64,000 nucleotides of DNA from Agapanthus africanus (GCA_030015575.1 CM057344.1:188683044-188747043), one strand, 5' to 3'. Positions 34,401 to 47,953 are shown, counted from the stretch's first letter. Numbers and translations are program-made. Notes: generated by a model not told the origin, from the letters alone.

Positions 34401-34794
34401 AAGGAATCATAACCCCAATTGTCAACCCCTCTACTCTCTCTCTTCATTAAATGCAAGCATGGCTTTTGCCATGATGCATTCTCTCTCTCTCTCTCTCTCT
34501 CAAGTCAACACCCAAAGGAAATTCAAATTAAAGCAACCATTAAACAACTAATTAAACTTAATTAACACCCAAAAGACTTAATCCCCATGATTAAACCCAC
34601 CATGGTTGCTAATCATGGTATTACCTCATTTTAAAAACCCTAGTTTACATGCATATGTGTGTGCAAGCCTAGGAAAATTCTAGAAAAATATTTATTAAAT
34701 TTGGAAAAATACTTGAATCACAATTTAGTAAACTTTTTATTAAAAACCCTTTATTTAAATATAATAGTCACTAAACACATCCTAAGGTGTTACA
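31436..34794 (-). repeat. GYP1 5' LTR
   Basis: Same orientation and length (3359 bp) as 23125-26483. It contains the CTG-rich tract at 34205-34350 and a longer CT run near 34480-34502. It is followed by the target duplication ATTGT. Confidence 0.92.
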
Positions 34795-34799
34795 ATTGT

Positions 34800-35578
34800 T
34801 GTGTCATGCTAGGTTAGACATGAAACATGTATGTATGAGACTCACACCATGCTAGGTTAATGTTAGGGTTTTATTTGTTTTAAGTAATTTAAACACTTGG
34901 ATAATGAGTCATGTTCAAAGCTTGTAGAAGCTTGTAAGTTTCATTGGCTTTGTCCACTTGTTTGTCTAGCTTAAGATATTTTTTAACTCAACCCCTTATC
35001 TCATAGCTATGGTTTAGTCTCTACAATGGTTAGTGCATGACATACACTTACCACGGTTGCATTTCTAACCTTGTGAGTTTCATTCATCATCTTCTTCCTT
35101 GCAAAAAAAAAGCTTTCTAGTTTTTTCTAAGTAATGAAACCTTATGAGAAAAATAAATCTAAAGTGAGCCCACTTCCTACTTCATCATCCTCTACTATTA
35201 GCCATTTAGTTTAGGGTGTTTGCTTCACTAATTTCACACATTAGTGAAGAGATAGCATGAGCTCGAGTCTCCTCGACGTAGATCATCTTTGGCTTCGAAG
35301 ACATTGAGCAAGCTTGTTCGTTTCTTCAAGTGAACCCTCTCTAGAGTCCGGGAGTTCACCATCGCAGTGAAGGGACTGCTACATGGAGCTTTTGAAGTGA
35401 AGGACCGGTCAATAAAGGTTGTATTCCTTGTTCACTTCTTTGCAAAGTTGTTTGCATATCGATTTGTCGGGTTTTCTAGTTTCGATTCTAGGGTTAGGGT
35501 TATCTTGAACGGCAAAAATTTAAATATGGCTTGGACGATGCCTCCCGAAACCTTGTTGTTGTTCTAGACAACCCTGCT
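34800..35578 (+). repeat. COP3 5' LTR remainder
   Basis: The end of this stretch aligns with the end of the COP4 LTR on its sense strand (a TATGGC...GATGCC block followed by CAACCC next to the primer site). A + strand initiator-Met site follows. The beginning of the LTR is not recognised, so the left limit is uncertain. Nothing else is visible in this stretch. Confidence 0.55.
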
Positions 35579-35579
35579 G

Positions 35580-35592
35580 TGGTATCAGAGCC
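35580..35592 (+). other. COP3 primer-binding site (initiator-Met tRNA)
   Basis: TGGTATCAGAGCC on the + strand just inside the LTR end, identical to the sites of COP2 and COP4. Confidence 0.85.
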
Positions 35593-37601
35593 TTGCTAGA
35601 AAATTAGACAATGTTCGCTAGGATTACAAAACCGAAACTACTCCGAAATACCCGATACAAAAACCTAGTTTCTGTCGAATTTAAAAGTCTTCAAATTTTT
35701 TTAAACAACTGCAGAATGGTGTATGCGTTATGACATGACACAGAAGAAATTAGAGGCAATTTGGAAAAGTTTTGGCCGGCCACATTGGGCACTTTTGCGG
35801 CCTGCTCGGTTTTTCAGTGCAGTCTGGGCTTGGAATTTTTACTGTGTTCCAGGGTCTGGGTTTTAGGGTTTCAGGTGTTGTTTGTTTTTGCTAAATTTTC
35901 ATGTGATATTAACTTTCTGCAAAATCAATTTGGAGTGTTTCGTATTCGTAATTCTAACATGTATTCGGGTTATTTAGACGATGTTAAAAAGTTCGAACGG
36001 ATATCAATAACCCAATTTTTCCCCGCTGAAAATTTTTCAAGAGTTGGATTTTTTCCGACTTTAAAATTTTCAGGAAATCTTGCAAGCGATTCCGTGGACC
36101 CTCTAGTAGAACGTAACCCTAACTCGATTATGTGACTGTCAGAACCGCCATCAAACCCTAGGGTTTGTGGTAGTTCAGCGGTGCCGCATGTGAGGCACCC
36201 TTCTACGGCTGGTTCATTAGAGCTCTGGCATGTTCTGGGTACTTTTTGAACTCCGCTCAAGTGTTGAGCTTGTTGGGAAATTTTGGATGCTTGCTTATTC
36301 AATCGAAAAGTTTAACTTCGTCTAGCTATCTATGATTGTGATACAATATTTGGAATCTACATTGTTATGAGATAACTAGTATGAATTTTATAAATCTAGT
36401 AGTTTAGTCTCATTTGATGCCACGGGATTTTGATGTTGATCAAAAGTCCGTCACAATTACGTAATATACGCGGATACTCACCGGGTAACCTTACTAGATA
36501 GCCATGCCCCATAACCCCGACCAAGTGACTGTAGGAGAACCCCGTCGCCAAAAGCATCCGTTCGGGTGCTCACGGCAGCGGTGTTCCGCCTTAGTGCACT
36601 TCGTCGATGGCATCGAGGGTTGCGGCCGTTTACTAAAGTTTCTGACGAGCATTCGATCAGGTTATCGAGAATCTTGTTGAATTACCCGACAGATTATTGG
36701 AAAGTGTTTTCAATATCGGGACGTAAAATGCGGGGTTTATAATTGTTAGGCATGTGATGTCTAAGGGATTCATTTGGTTAGACATGAAATCCAATATATG
36801 TGATATATTGTGTTTATGATGTCTAAGATGGTTGCGGATTCCAACTGCTGTAGTTTTTCACTTTCTTTTCTGCGACCGTAAGTGGAGTATGCGGTGTATC
36901 ACCGGTTTCGGTGCTATATGTCAACGACAATCGGGATACGCATATTTACTTACGTTGATGACATGTGATGTTAGGTGTTGCTGTGATATATTATATTGGA
37001 TCGTTGTGTTCTGAATAGCCGGGGCTTTTTTTTATGTGAGATGAGAGTTTTTCATTTTCATTCATGTAAAAGCTTTTATGCAATATTCTTTTATTGGGGC
37101 ACTTCCGGGTTGAGGATGATGTCACCATTGATATATATTATTTACTTTTCCGCATCAGGATAGACCCAAGGCGGTGAGCACAAGTAACCGGGTTCTAGGG
37201 TCCAGTGGGAGACCATCTCAAGGAGTCGAGATCGGGTCTCCTAACTCTAGAATTGGTTGGGTTGCTTGTCGCTCTCGTAGGGGTCTAGGGATGTTTGTTT
37301 GGCTATTCATCGCGACCGTGGAATCTGTGTTTTATACTGGCTTAATTTAAAACACGAAAATCCTAGTATATCCAATATTTCTTATGTTATCTTCCCCTGC
37401 TCTGTGATGTGATCACTGTGAAATGTTCTGAGACGAATGCTTATATTATATATATATATATATATATTATATTACTGCTTTCGTTTCATATGTGATGCTT
37501 GGGAAGCATAAATTTTGATGGGATTTCGTTAATGAGATTAATGAAAGAAAGAAAAAGAAACCTAAAAATGTTGTAGAAACTTGTTTTAAAAACTGGTAGC
37601 T

Positions 37602-37857
37602 CTAGTTCTTGCTTTGCATAGCGGTATTCCTTGTAGAATATCCAGCACCTTATTCGATAAGGAAAGAGCCGAGATCCCTTCACCAGGAGTGACCTCTTTA
37701 GCGAAACTAGCAGATGCTACAAACTCGGATTGTCTTTTGATTGCTTCTATAGTTTTTGCATTGCATAGTGATATTTGTGAAATATCCTGCACCTTATTCG
37801 ATAAGGAAAGAGCCGAGATCCCTTCACCGGGAGCGACCTCTTTAGCAAAACTAGTAA
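37602..37857 (+). repeat. Two direct repeats in COP3 leader
   Basis: Units at about 37602-37715 and 37747-37857 share CACCTTATTCGATAAGGAAA and the following GAGCCGAGATCCCTTCACC. TTATTCGATAA is itself an inverted repeat. In the COP4 leader (about 53920-54035) the homologous stretch seems to occur once. Confidence 0.75.
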
Positions 37858-37985
37858 AAGCCTAAAAAACACACCTTTTCAAAATCATTCGATTCTACAA
37901 CGATATCATGTTCATTACGCAATAGGTTTTCTTAAAACCCGTCGTAGCCCTCCGTCATTTCAGATAAGTACTACTTAGTATTCGT

Positions 37986-38192
37986 GCTACATTTATTGGC
38001 CTGCGTCAAGGCGCAGTGTGAGGTAGCTAACTAGTGCTTACCTGCAGCATACGATGCGATTGGATTAGGGTAGTCGTGCGACTTTGTTGGCCTGCGTCAA
38101 GGGTCGTGCGGGTAGGTTTAATAATATCATGAAATGTACGGGTTGAACTTGACTAACAGACTATGGTTTGTTAGCCTGCGTCAAGATCATAG
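37986..38192 (+). repeat. Leader triple stem-loop array of COP3
   Basis: Hairpins near 37986-38018, 38076-38109 (GTGCGAC/GTCGTGC, two wobbles) and 38161-38192 (CTATG/CATAG). Apical motif TTGGCCTGCGTCAAGG. The first outer stem is decayed, the other two still pair. Confidence 0.8.
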
Positions 38193-40080
38193 GACGCTAG
38201 AGGCAAAATATTATCGGGAATTTCAAATGTTAAAATTTGCAATGAGATTGCATACATTCTATAAGATAGTTGGATCCCGATACCCACTGCGAGTAAGAGT
38301 TACTCGTGGGAGATTTTTACACATTACAATTAGCCGATCAAGTAGGTGTCTAGAAAGGTGTTAACGGGGTTATGCCCCTGGGAAAACTACGTTTATTTTA
38401 ATTAGGTCCATGCAAAAGCACGGGAAACCTCCCTCAAAGTACCGACACTGGCCTGGCCGAAAGATTGGTGAACTTTGTAACACCTTAGGATTTCGATTAG
38501 TGTTAATTAAGTGGTAATGCGGGGTTTTGCTAAAAAGTTTACCAATTAGGGTTCCTCACATTTTATAGCATTTAATTAACAATTTATTTTTATTTGTTAT
38601 GGCTTGCACACGCATGTGCATGTTAATGTGAGGGTATGTTAGTGTTAATCTTGTTAGTGACCATGACAACTTTAATCTAATCCTATCCTTTATTTAAACC
38701 TTAACTTAGCACCTAACCTAAACCCTAGATATTTTTGGTGAGAGAGATATTTTCCTTTAGTGTTTTGGATTGGAGAGGAGGTGGCATGGTGAGCTTAATA
38801 CTTGCATTAATTGTGGAGGTGCACTCACCCTACACTCACCTCTCTCACTTTATCTTTTTTTTCCTCTCATTCTCTATCTCTTTCTCATTTCTTTCATCTT
38901 TTCCTTAACCCCAAACTGAACACTACAATACCCCTTCACTAAACCTTCACAAACTTCATAAAATCTCCCCCAAATCACTTCCTAAACCTTGTTTTGCCTC
39001 TTGGATGTCTTAGAGCTTGGAAAGCTAGGATCTTTGAGCTTGTGAGAGTAGGTAATGATCTCTATCTGTTAAGTAAGTCTTTTTAGTGTTGCGTAGCTTA
39101 TTCGTTTCAGTTTAGAATGCTTAAAATAATGTTTCGTGCACATATCGTATTTTGGTGTCATTATATGATATATGTGATCTGCTGTGACCCAGTGTGTGTA
39201 CTAGAAAATCTACCAGTGTAGTAGTGTTGTACTAGAGACCCTAAGCTTTCACCTGAAGTACGAACCCCATCTCCTCGGATTTGTCCGGCGACATGGAGGC
39301 AAATTCCGGCGACCTTGGATTTGTGATGGAGTTTGGGCTTGGTTTTTGGTGGGTAGTTGTCTGCTGTTATTTAAGTATTTTTGGTCTTGCTGGATTTTTA
39401 TGTTTTTACTGTATAAAAAATCTGGGGTCACTTTGCTAGTTTCTAGTGTTACGAATACGTTTGTTACGTTATCCGACATGGTACGTGTACTTGTGTTGCT
39501 TTTGCTCTTGGTTGGTTTCGTAGTGTCGCTGTGCATGTTAGCCACTAGATGAACACTTGAGAGTATGTTTGGAGTTGGTGCATTGGTCAAACGTAGTTTA
39601 TACGTGTTATTTGGTCGATTGCTAATGTGAACTTGTTATATTATTGTGTTATGATCTTAGGGACGCAGGCAAGGACTTCGGACGCTGCGAAGAAGGGAAA
39701 GAGATTGGTTGGCTTACTTAGCCCAAGATCATCTGTGAGTAGATTTAACATCTATAGGGGAATCGCCCGCATAGCGTTATGCGTCTGGGCTAGATATGAT
39801 ATGATATTAGTCGCATGTTTATATTGCACATATAGAGTTTGCGCATAATTTTCATTGCATATTATTACTTGTTGTACTTGGACTTGTACCCATTGGACAC
39901 TGCACTATTATTAACGGCTCAGGTTGCACGAGCACTGATTGTATGCCACCCACACCGTCAATAATTGCCATGACACGCACAACACACATACATATATGAT
40001 ATTGTTTGGTTAGGGACATTGGAACATTGATTCATATTCCATTGTGCATATGACATATAGCATACCTGTATACCTACATA

Positions 40081-40310
40081 CTTACATGTACACCCATATA
40101 CCTATATGGTATTGTACCATTAGAGACAAGTATATACACATATGAGATTTAGCTACATGTACATCTTGCACACATACTTACATGTACACTCATATACCTA
40201 TATGGTATTGTACCATTAGAGACAAGTATATACACATATGAGATTTAGCTACACATACATCTTGCACACATACTTACATGTACACCCGTATACCTTGATA
40301 TAGCTACATA
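40081..40310 (+). repeat. 96-bp tandem repeat in GYP2 LTR
   Basis: CTTACATGTACAC starts units at 40081, 40177 and 40273, an exact 96-bp period. The equivalent lies at about 47109-47320 in the 3' LTR. Confidence 0.85.
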
Positions 40311-40739
40311 TATATCTGGAGGGTACTGCATCATTATTGACATGTATAGACACATTCCTTGCAATACCGACATGGTTACGCATACCTGGTTATAGCTATA
40401 TGTTCACCTTTATATGATGTTGCGTTGGATTTCGGAGAAGTTAGGAACCGCATGATATATTTAATAACTTGTTGCAGTTAAATAGCGGTTTTTCCTTTAT
40501 ATGCTCATATTACTATTTCATGCTGCATATATTATATTTCATGGATTTCGCATTGATATATGGATTTCATATGATGTTTTACTCCTGCGTATATATATAT
40601 CAGTGGTATGGGATGCTGATATATATATGTATATATATGGTGTATATATATATATATATCAGTGGTATGGGACGCTGTTATATATGTACACCAACCTAAT
40701 ATATCATCATAATGATCTATGCAAATATACTTATTCATT

Positions 40740-40838
40740 CGATGTGAGGGGCCTATGTGCTCGATGTGAGGGGCCTATGTGCTCGATATGAGGGGCCTAT
40801 GTGCCCGATGTGAGGGGCCTATGTGTCTGATGTGAGGA
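40740..40838 (+). repeat. 22-bp minisatellite in GYP2 5' LTR
   Basis: Units of CGATGTGAGGGGCCTATGTG (plus CT), about four and a half copies. The 3' LTR has about two and a half copies (47780-47832). Confidence 0.85.
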
Positions 40839-41524
40839 TGACATGTTTTATTCCGTACTCCGCATTTATTTGATATGCATTGCTTCATGTATTAGTAGTA
40901 CCTGATAGAGTACATTTCATGACTGTTATATATATATATATATTACTATTTATTTCTATCAGCTTTCATGTGATTGATTAGCGCAGTACGTGCATACTTG
41001 CGATTACCTGCATATGTTATTTACTATTTAAGAGTTGGCAACTCCCCCCCGTTGTGCCACAGGGTTGTACAGGTTTTCCCTCAGAGCAGTCAGAGGCAGG
41101 GCTTCTTCCTTTCGTATCATCTTTTGCAGCGGATACCGCTATGGCTGACTGTGTGCAGTTTTGCTAGGTAGGTTTTGCGGTTATCCGGTGATGCTCATTG
41201 TATATTCGTTATATCTAGCACTCTCCATCTACCATTTTCATGTATTGACTTAGAGACCGTTTGGGGATGCTTTACTTATATTTTTTGTTGTACCCTTTTT
41301 GGGGGCTTGTTTTACAAAGGAGGTGCTGCCAAATTTTAAAGGAAGTAAAATTGGACTTTAAAAATTTTTTATTAAGATTTCAAAGGTTTTAACAATGTTA
41401 TTATCACTTACTATTTTTGATGTTTTTGATTGTTGGGTTTTCGGCTTACTTGAATTACGTTACGCCTGGAGACGTTACGTGGTTTAAGGGCCGTCACGTG
41501 CTAAATTTTGGGTCGTGACAAACT

Positions 41525-41536
41525 TGGTATTAGAGC
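41525..41536 (+). other. GYP2 primer-binding site
   Basis: TGGTATTAGAGC, an initiator-Met type site, four bases after the 5' LTR. Confidence 0.8.
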
Positions 41537-41758
41537 GCTAGGTTTTACCTTTCGGAGTGTAGGATGACCTTGGTATGATGGGGTAGGTAGCTTAAGCAGA
41601 GTGATGTAGTGTGTGTATGTCCGCGGCATACTTACGACACGGTACTCCGCCTAAAGTGACCTAAGTACAAATTGCTTGAAATTCCTTCCTTGATGATACA
41701 TATCTTTGTGATTCGATTTCCGTGCTCATATCGAATCCTTTTTCCTTTTATAGCCTTA

Positions 41759-44700
41759 TGCCGCCGATGACTATGAGGGCTCAGAGAGGTGCAGCGAGAG
41801 CCGAGGTCAGAGTTGACTTGTGTGGGACGAGGTTGACCAGGATGGTACGCTCGCTGTACAGGAGCAGATTGATCAGCCTTCGATAGTCATATCGCTAGGC
41901 TTGTGGCAGATATGCAGGACTTGCACCAGACGATGAGGTCGTTGGTTGAGGCCAGTCGAGCGCAGCGACAGGAGGTTTCCACCCTTGTTACCCAGTTATT
42001 CCTTGCTATCAGTACACAGCATTGTGTCACGTATACCGTAGCAGTGGGTGCAGCCCGTTTAGCTGAGGAGTGTCTTCCTGAGACTTTAGGAGTTCCGAGA
42101 CCAAGGAGGGCTCATACAGGTGTATCAGCCCAAAGACAGAGACTTAGTCGCCGCGACCGATTTCATTTACGTCTTGGGAGTAGCAAAGGCTTGGGACGAG
42201 GACAGTCGTTTAGCTCTTATCCCCAGAAGAGTTAGAAGTTTTCTTCTGGATGTTACCGGTGCGGGAGTTTGAGTCATCGTGTTCAAGATTGTACTGAGCC
42301 ACGTGATGATGGGACAGCTATACCACATGATACCTTACCACCTTCACCTCAGAGAGAGTGGCCCGTTGCGCCTGTTGTTGATCCACGTCAGACTTATGTT
42401 CAGAGAGGTCGTGGTCGTGGAGGATTTGTTCCGAGAGTACAGGATGGTAGAGGGGGAAGACAACCAGTTGCGGGTAGAGGCCTGGCACGAGCGTTTGTTC
42501 TACACACTTCGTGTCGAGGTTGGGTCGATAGTCATGTATGCTAGATCAGCCGTTTGTTGTGTTTACTCCTGTTAGCGATCCTTTGGTTGCGCGACACGTG
42601 TTTCAGTTATGTGCCAATTGGGTAGGAGATAGAGATTCGTCCATCGATTTGATCCTTCTTGAGATGTTGGACTTGACGTTCTCCTGGGCACGGACTGGTT
42701 AGGTATGTGCTATGCGTCTGTTGACTGCCGTGAGAAGACAGTCAGGTTTTGTTTTCCCGACAAGTCAGTTCTTGTTTTGTAGGGGGCTTGTGCATCCGAG
42801 TGTTTCGCTTTAGGGAGCCCATACTCTGTTCGTCAAGGAGAAGGACGGCAGGTTGAGGTTGTGTTTTGATTTTCGTCAATTGAACCGAGTTACGGTGCGG
42901 ATTGGGTATCCTTTACCTCGCTTGTTGATTTGTTCGATCAGCTCCAGAGCGCGAGACATTTTTCTAAGTTTGTTTTGGGATCTGGTCATCATTAGTTGCG
43001 GGTTCGGAGTGATGACATTCCGAAGACTGCTTTTTGTGCGCGCTACGGGCAGTATGAGTTTGGTGGTGTCGTTGGACTCACCAATGCCCTAGCAGCATTC
43101 ATGGATGTGATGAACCGGGTTTCTCAGGCCATTCCTCGACCAGTGTATTGTTGTGTTATAGATGACATTCTGGTCTTTTCCAAGAGTCGTGAGGAACATG
43201 CGCAATACTTGAGGATTTTTTTGTTCACATGGGGAGAGTACCAGCTGTTTGCTAAATTCATGAAGTGTTTCCTTTAGGCTTGATAGTGTTGACTTCCTAG
43301 GTCATGTGGTTATGAGAGATGGTATTCGTATGGACCCGAGGAAGATCGAGGCCGTACAGCTTTGGCCCAGACCTGATCAGGGATAGAGTCCGCAGATTTT
43401 TGGGCTTGGCCAATTTTTATCGCCGTTTCGTGCAGGATTTCTTGTATATCGCTGCACCGTTGACTGTACTGACAAGGAAGGGGGTTCCTTTTCTTTAGAC
43501 TGAGGCATGCATGCCGAGTTTCCAGTGGTTGAAAGACTTGGTAGACGACTGCACCAGTTCTATCCTTGTTTCTGGACCGGGCGACCTTGTCGTTTATTGT
43601 GATGTTTCGCGAGTGGGGCTCGATTGTGTACTGATGTAGCATGATAGAGTTATCGCTTATGCTTCCCGACAGTTGGAGGAAGTACGAGTAGGATTATCCC
43701 ATTCATGATCTGGAGATGGTCGTGGTGGTCTTGCGCTGGAGATTTGGAGACACTACTTGTACGGAGAGTCGTGTCAGATTTTCATGGACCACCGGAGCTT
43801 AATGTTCATCTTCTTGCTGTGGGTTTTGATTGTTAAGACGGTACCGTTGGATGAAGCTTGTAAAGGATTGTGATTTTGAGATCCTTTATAACCCATGGTA
43901 AGACGATTGTGGTAGCTGATTCTTTGAGTCGTAGGCCCGGGGGTAGCTTATTCCAGTTGTGCGCAGTTCTGAGACGGTCTTCTGCAGATTTACAGTTCTT
44001 GTGTGATCGTTGAGTACGGCTTAAGTTCACCTCTACCGAGGGGACAGCTTGTTCATGTCCGCATCCGTCCACTTTTACTTAATCGTTTTTGTGAGGCACA
44101 GCCCGTCGATGCTCATTGTTGAGATTCTGAGCATGTTCGGCAGGGTAAAGATTCAGAGTTCTTAATTTATGACCAGGGTGTGCTATGTTAGGGACTCGTT
44201 GGCGTGTACCTGATACTGATGGGTAGATACGCAAGGTCCTAGAGCAGGAACATCAGTCAGCTTTCTTTGTTCACCCCAAAGTCCACCAAGATGTAACGTG
44301 ACTTGAGAGTTAGTTACAGGTGGGCAGGGATGAGGAGTGAAGTTTTGGATTTCGTTTCGAAGTGCTTGGCTTGTCGGCGAGCTAAGGTTGAGCATTTGAG
44401 GCCGGCTGGAGAGTTGCAACCTTTTTACCGTTTCAGAGTGGGAATGGGAGCAGATCTCCATGAAATTCGTTGTGGGTCTACCCAGGGCTAGTCGAGGGTA
44501 TGACTCCATTCGGGTGATTGTTGTCCGGTTATGCTCAGTTTGCTCAGTTGTTCTTCGGTAAGTTTGTGCATTTGCACGGAGTTTCTTCATGCGTTGTATC
44601 CAATAGAAGCATCCAGTTCGCTAGCCGTCTTTGGCAGAAGCTTCAGGAAGCCTTGGGTACTGGTTAAGCTTTATCTCCGCTTTCCGTCTGTAGGCTGATA

Positions 44701-45480
44701 GTCAGACAGAGCGGACTATACAGACTCTGGAGGATGTGCTTATGCGTATGTACTAATTGTTTGTTGGCAGTTGGGATCGTCACTTGCTATTGATGGAGTT
44801 CTCCTATGATGATAGTTATCAGGAGATATTTCAATTGGCAACTTTCAGGCCTTGTGTGGTCGGTTGTTCCGATCGCCAGTCTGTTTTACTGACTTCGCGA
44901 GAGCAGGAATTTTGGACCCCAGCTAGTCGAGAGGCTTCGAAGAAGATCCAGTTGATTCAGGTCAGGATGAGAGCAGCCCAGTGCAGACAGTAGTCTTATG
45001 CCGACCATAGTTGTCGCAGACTTGAGTTCGCAGTGGGAGATCATGCATTCCTACGGATTTTTCCGATGAATGGCGTGTTGAGTTTTGGGAAGCTTAGTCC
45101 CAGAATTGTAGGTCCTTTTGAGATCCTTGAAGCGAGTTAGTACCGTTGCCTATAATTTGGCACTTCCGCCCAAATTTTTGAGTATTCACCCCGTATTCCT
45201 AGTGTTGATACTTAGCAAATACCTTCATGACCTTTTTCACATGATTTAGAACCAGACCATTTAGCTTGGACACGATCTTTTCGTTCACCGGCAGCCGATA
45301 GTGTTAGTGGATCGGTAGGTGGAGAAACTTCGGTCAAGGGTCTTGCCATCTATGGAGGTTTCTTTGGCATAGCCGTATAGTGAGGAGATCACTTGGGAGG
45401 CTACGAACGAGATGTGGAAGTTTTGCACTCATCTCTTTGAAGGTATGCATAGTAAGAATTTTAATTTGGGGACGAATTTT
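41759..45480 (+). mobile_element. GYP2 gag-pol remnant
   Basis: Gag begins near 41759 (MPPMTMRAQRG-like) and carries a CCHC knuckle CYRCGSLSHRVQDC at 42251-42292. RT lies about 42850-43280 ([22 protein letters not shown]). RNase H lies about 43570-43830 and integrase about 44230-45000 ([17 protein letters not shown]). A chromodomain trace lies at 45370-45450 (EEITWEATNEM). Order matches GYP1. The coding part is too decayed for any product. Confidence 0.8.
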
Positions 45481-45482
45481 CT

Positions 45483-45496
45483 TTAAGGGGGGAGAT
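45483..45496 (+). other. GYP2 polypurine tract
   Basis: TTAAGGGGGGAGAT directly before the 3' LTR, preceded by GGGGACGAATTTTC. Confidence 0.85.
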
Positions 45497-47644
45497 TGTA
45501 ACACCTTAGGATTTCGATTAATGTTAATTAAGCGGTAATGCGGGTTTTTGGTAAAAAGTTTACCAATTAGGGTTCCTCACATTTTATAGCATTTAATTAA
45601 TAATTTATTTTTATTTGTTATGGATTGCACACATATGTGCATGTTAATGTGAGGGTGTGTTAGTGTTAATCTTGTTAGTGACCATGACAACCTTAATCTA
45701 ATCCTATCCTTTGTTTAAACCTTAACCTAGCACTTAACCTAAACCCTAGATATTTGTAGTGAGGGAGATATTTTCCTTTAGTGTTTTGGATTGGAGAGAA
45801 GGTGGCATGGTGAGCTTAATGCTTGCATTAATTGTGGAGGTGCACTCACCCTACACTCACCCCTCTCTCTCTCTCTTTATCTTTTCTTTCTCCCATTCTC
45901 TATCTCTTTCTCATTTCTTTCATCTTTTCCTTAACCCCAAACTAAACCCTACACTACCCCTTCACTAAACCTTCACAAACTTCATAAAATCTCACCCAAA
46001 TCACTTACTAAACCTTGTTTTGCCTCTTGGATGTCTTGGAGCTTGGAAAGCTAGGATCTTTGAGCTTGTGGGAGTAGGTGATGATCTCTATCTGTTAAGT
46101 AATTCTTTTTAGTGTTGCGTAGCTTATTCGTTTCAGTTTAGAATGCTTAAAGTAAAGTTTCGTGCACATAGCGTATTTTTGGTGTCATTATATGATATAT
46201 GTGATCTGCTGTGACCCAGTGTGTGTACTAGAAAATCTAGCAGTATAGTAGTGTTGTACTAGAGACCCTAAGCTTTCACCTGAAGTACGAACCCCATCCC
46301 CTCGGATTTGGCCGGTGACATGGAGGCAAATTCCGGCGACCTCGACTTTGTGATGGAGTTTGGGCTTGGTTTTTGGTGGGTAGCTGTCTGCTGTTATTTA
46401 AGTGTGTTCGGTCTTGCTGGATTTTTATGTTTTTATTGTATACAAAATCTGGGGTCACTTTGCTAGTTTCTAGTGTTACGAATACGTGTGTTACGCTATC
46501 TAACACGGTACGTGTACTTGTGTAGCTTTTGCTCTTGGTTGGTTTCGTAGTGTCGCTGTGCATGTTAGCCACTAGAAGAACACTTGAGAGTATGTTTGGA
46601 GTTGGTGCGTCGGTCAAACGTAGTTTGTACGTGTTATTTAGTCGATTGCTACAATGAACTTGTTATATTGTTGTGTTATGAACTTAAGGACGCAGGAGAG
46701 GACTTCGGATGCTGCGAAGAAGGGAAAGTGAGTGGTTGGCTTTACTTAGCCCAAGGTCATCTGTGAGTAGATTTAATATCTACTGGGGAATCGCCCGCAT
46801 GGTGTTATGCATCTGGGCTAGATATGATATGATATTAGTCGCATGTTTATATTGCACATATAGAGTTTGCGCATAAACTTCATTGCATATTATTACTTGT
46901 TGTGCATGGACTTGTACCCATTGGACACTGCACTATTATTGACGGCTCATGTTGCACGAGCACTGATTGTATGCCACCCACACCGTCAATAATTGCCATG
47001 ACACGCACAACACACATACATATATGATATTGTTTGGTTAGGGACATTGGCATATTGATTCATATTCCATTGTGCATATGCCATATAGCATACCTGTATA
47101 CCTACATACTTACATGTACACCCATATACCTATATGGTATTATACAATTAGAGACAGGTATATACACATATGAGATTTAGCTACATGTACATCTTGCACA
47201 CATACTTACATGGACACCCATATACCTATATGATATTGTACCATTAAAGACATGTATATACACATATGAGATTTAGCTATATGTACATCTTGCACACATA
47301 CTTACATGTACACCCGTATACCTTGATATAGCTACACATATACATGGAGGATATTGCATCATTATTGACATGTATAGACACATACCTTGCTGTACCGACA
47401 TGGTTACACTTACCTAGTTATAGCTACATGTTCACCTTTATATGATGTTGCGTTGGATTTCAGAGAAGTTAGGAACCGCATGATATATTTAATAACTTGT
47501 TGCAGTTAAATAGCGGTTTTTTCTTTATATGCTCATATTACTGTTTCATGTTGCATATATTATATTTCATGGATTTCGCATTGATATATGGATTTCATAT
47601 GATGTTTTACTCCTGCATATATATATCAGTGGTATGGGACGCTG

Positions 47645-47653
<9 letters not shown>

Positions 47654-47684
<31 letters not shown>
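47654..47684. repeat. (GT)n microsatellite
   Basis: About 15 GT units. It is absent from the matching place in the 5' LTR, so it expanded after GYP2 inserted. Confidence 0.85.
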
Positions 47685-47686
<2 letters not shown>

Positions 47687-47922
47687 TGCATATATATATC
47701 AGTGGTATGCGACGCTGTTATATATATACACCTACCTAATATATTATCATAATGATCTATGCAAATATACTTATTCATTCAATGTGAGGGGCCTATGTGC
47801 TCGATATGAGGGGCCTATATGATCGATGTGAGGATGACATGTTTTATTCCGTACTCCGCATTTATTTGATATTCATTGCTTCATGTATTAGTAGTACCTG
47901 ATAGAGTACCTTTCGTGACTGT

Positions 47923-47953
<31 letters not shown>

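Larger units (their letters stand above)
23125..34794 (-). mobile_element. GYP1: Tekay/Del-type chromovirus (Ty3-gypsy), nearly complete
   Basis: An 11.7-kb element with 3359-bp LTRs on both sides (23125-26483, 31436-34794), target duplication ATTGT (23120-23124, 34795-34799), an initiator-Met primer site, gag, protease, RT, RNase H, integrase, chromodomain and polypurine tract, all on the - strand. It is broken, with about five breaks. By eye the LTRs differ by about 1.5-2%, suggesting 0.6-0.8 My. It split the stretch joining COP2 and COP3. Confidence 0.93.
35593..38475 (+). mobile_element. COP3 leader, first part
   Basis: A 2.9-kb leader homologous to the COP4 leader (53106-56135, opposite strand). 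It contains a 112-bp tandem repeat (37602-37857) and the stem-loop array (37986-38192). A TGC-AAAA-GCA hairpin lies at about 38408-38422. GYP2 inserted at 38475; the leader resumes at 58941. Open frames near 35761-36135 and 35970-36302 show no domain and are not called. Confidence 0.75.
38476..41520 (+). repeat. GYP2 5' LTR
   Basis: Starts TGTAACACCTTAGGATTTCG and ends GGGTCGTGACA. Contains a 96-bp tandem repeat (40081-40310), a 22-bp minisatellite (40740-40838) and AT microsatellites (near 40600-40660 and 40928-40942). Its sequence near 41030-41110 is related to the GYP1 LTR. Confidence 0.9.

Noticed and set aside
35367-36302. A host gene between GYP1 and GYP2
   Set aside because: The stretch ends in a Copia LTR with primer site and continues into a leader homologous to COP4; no domain is visible.
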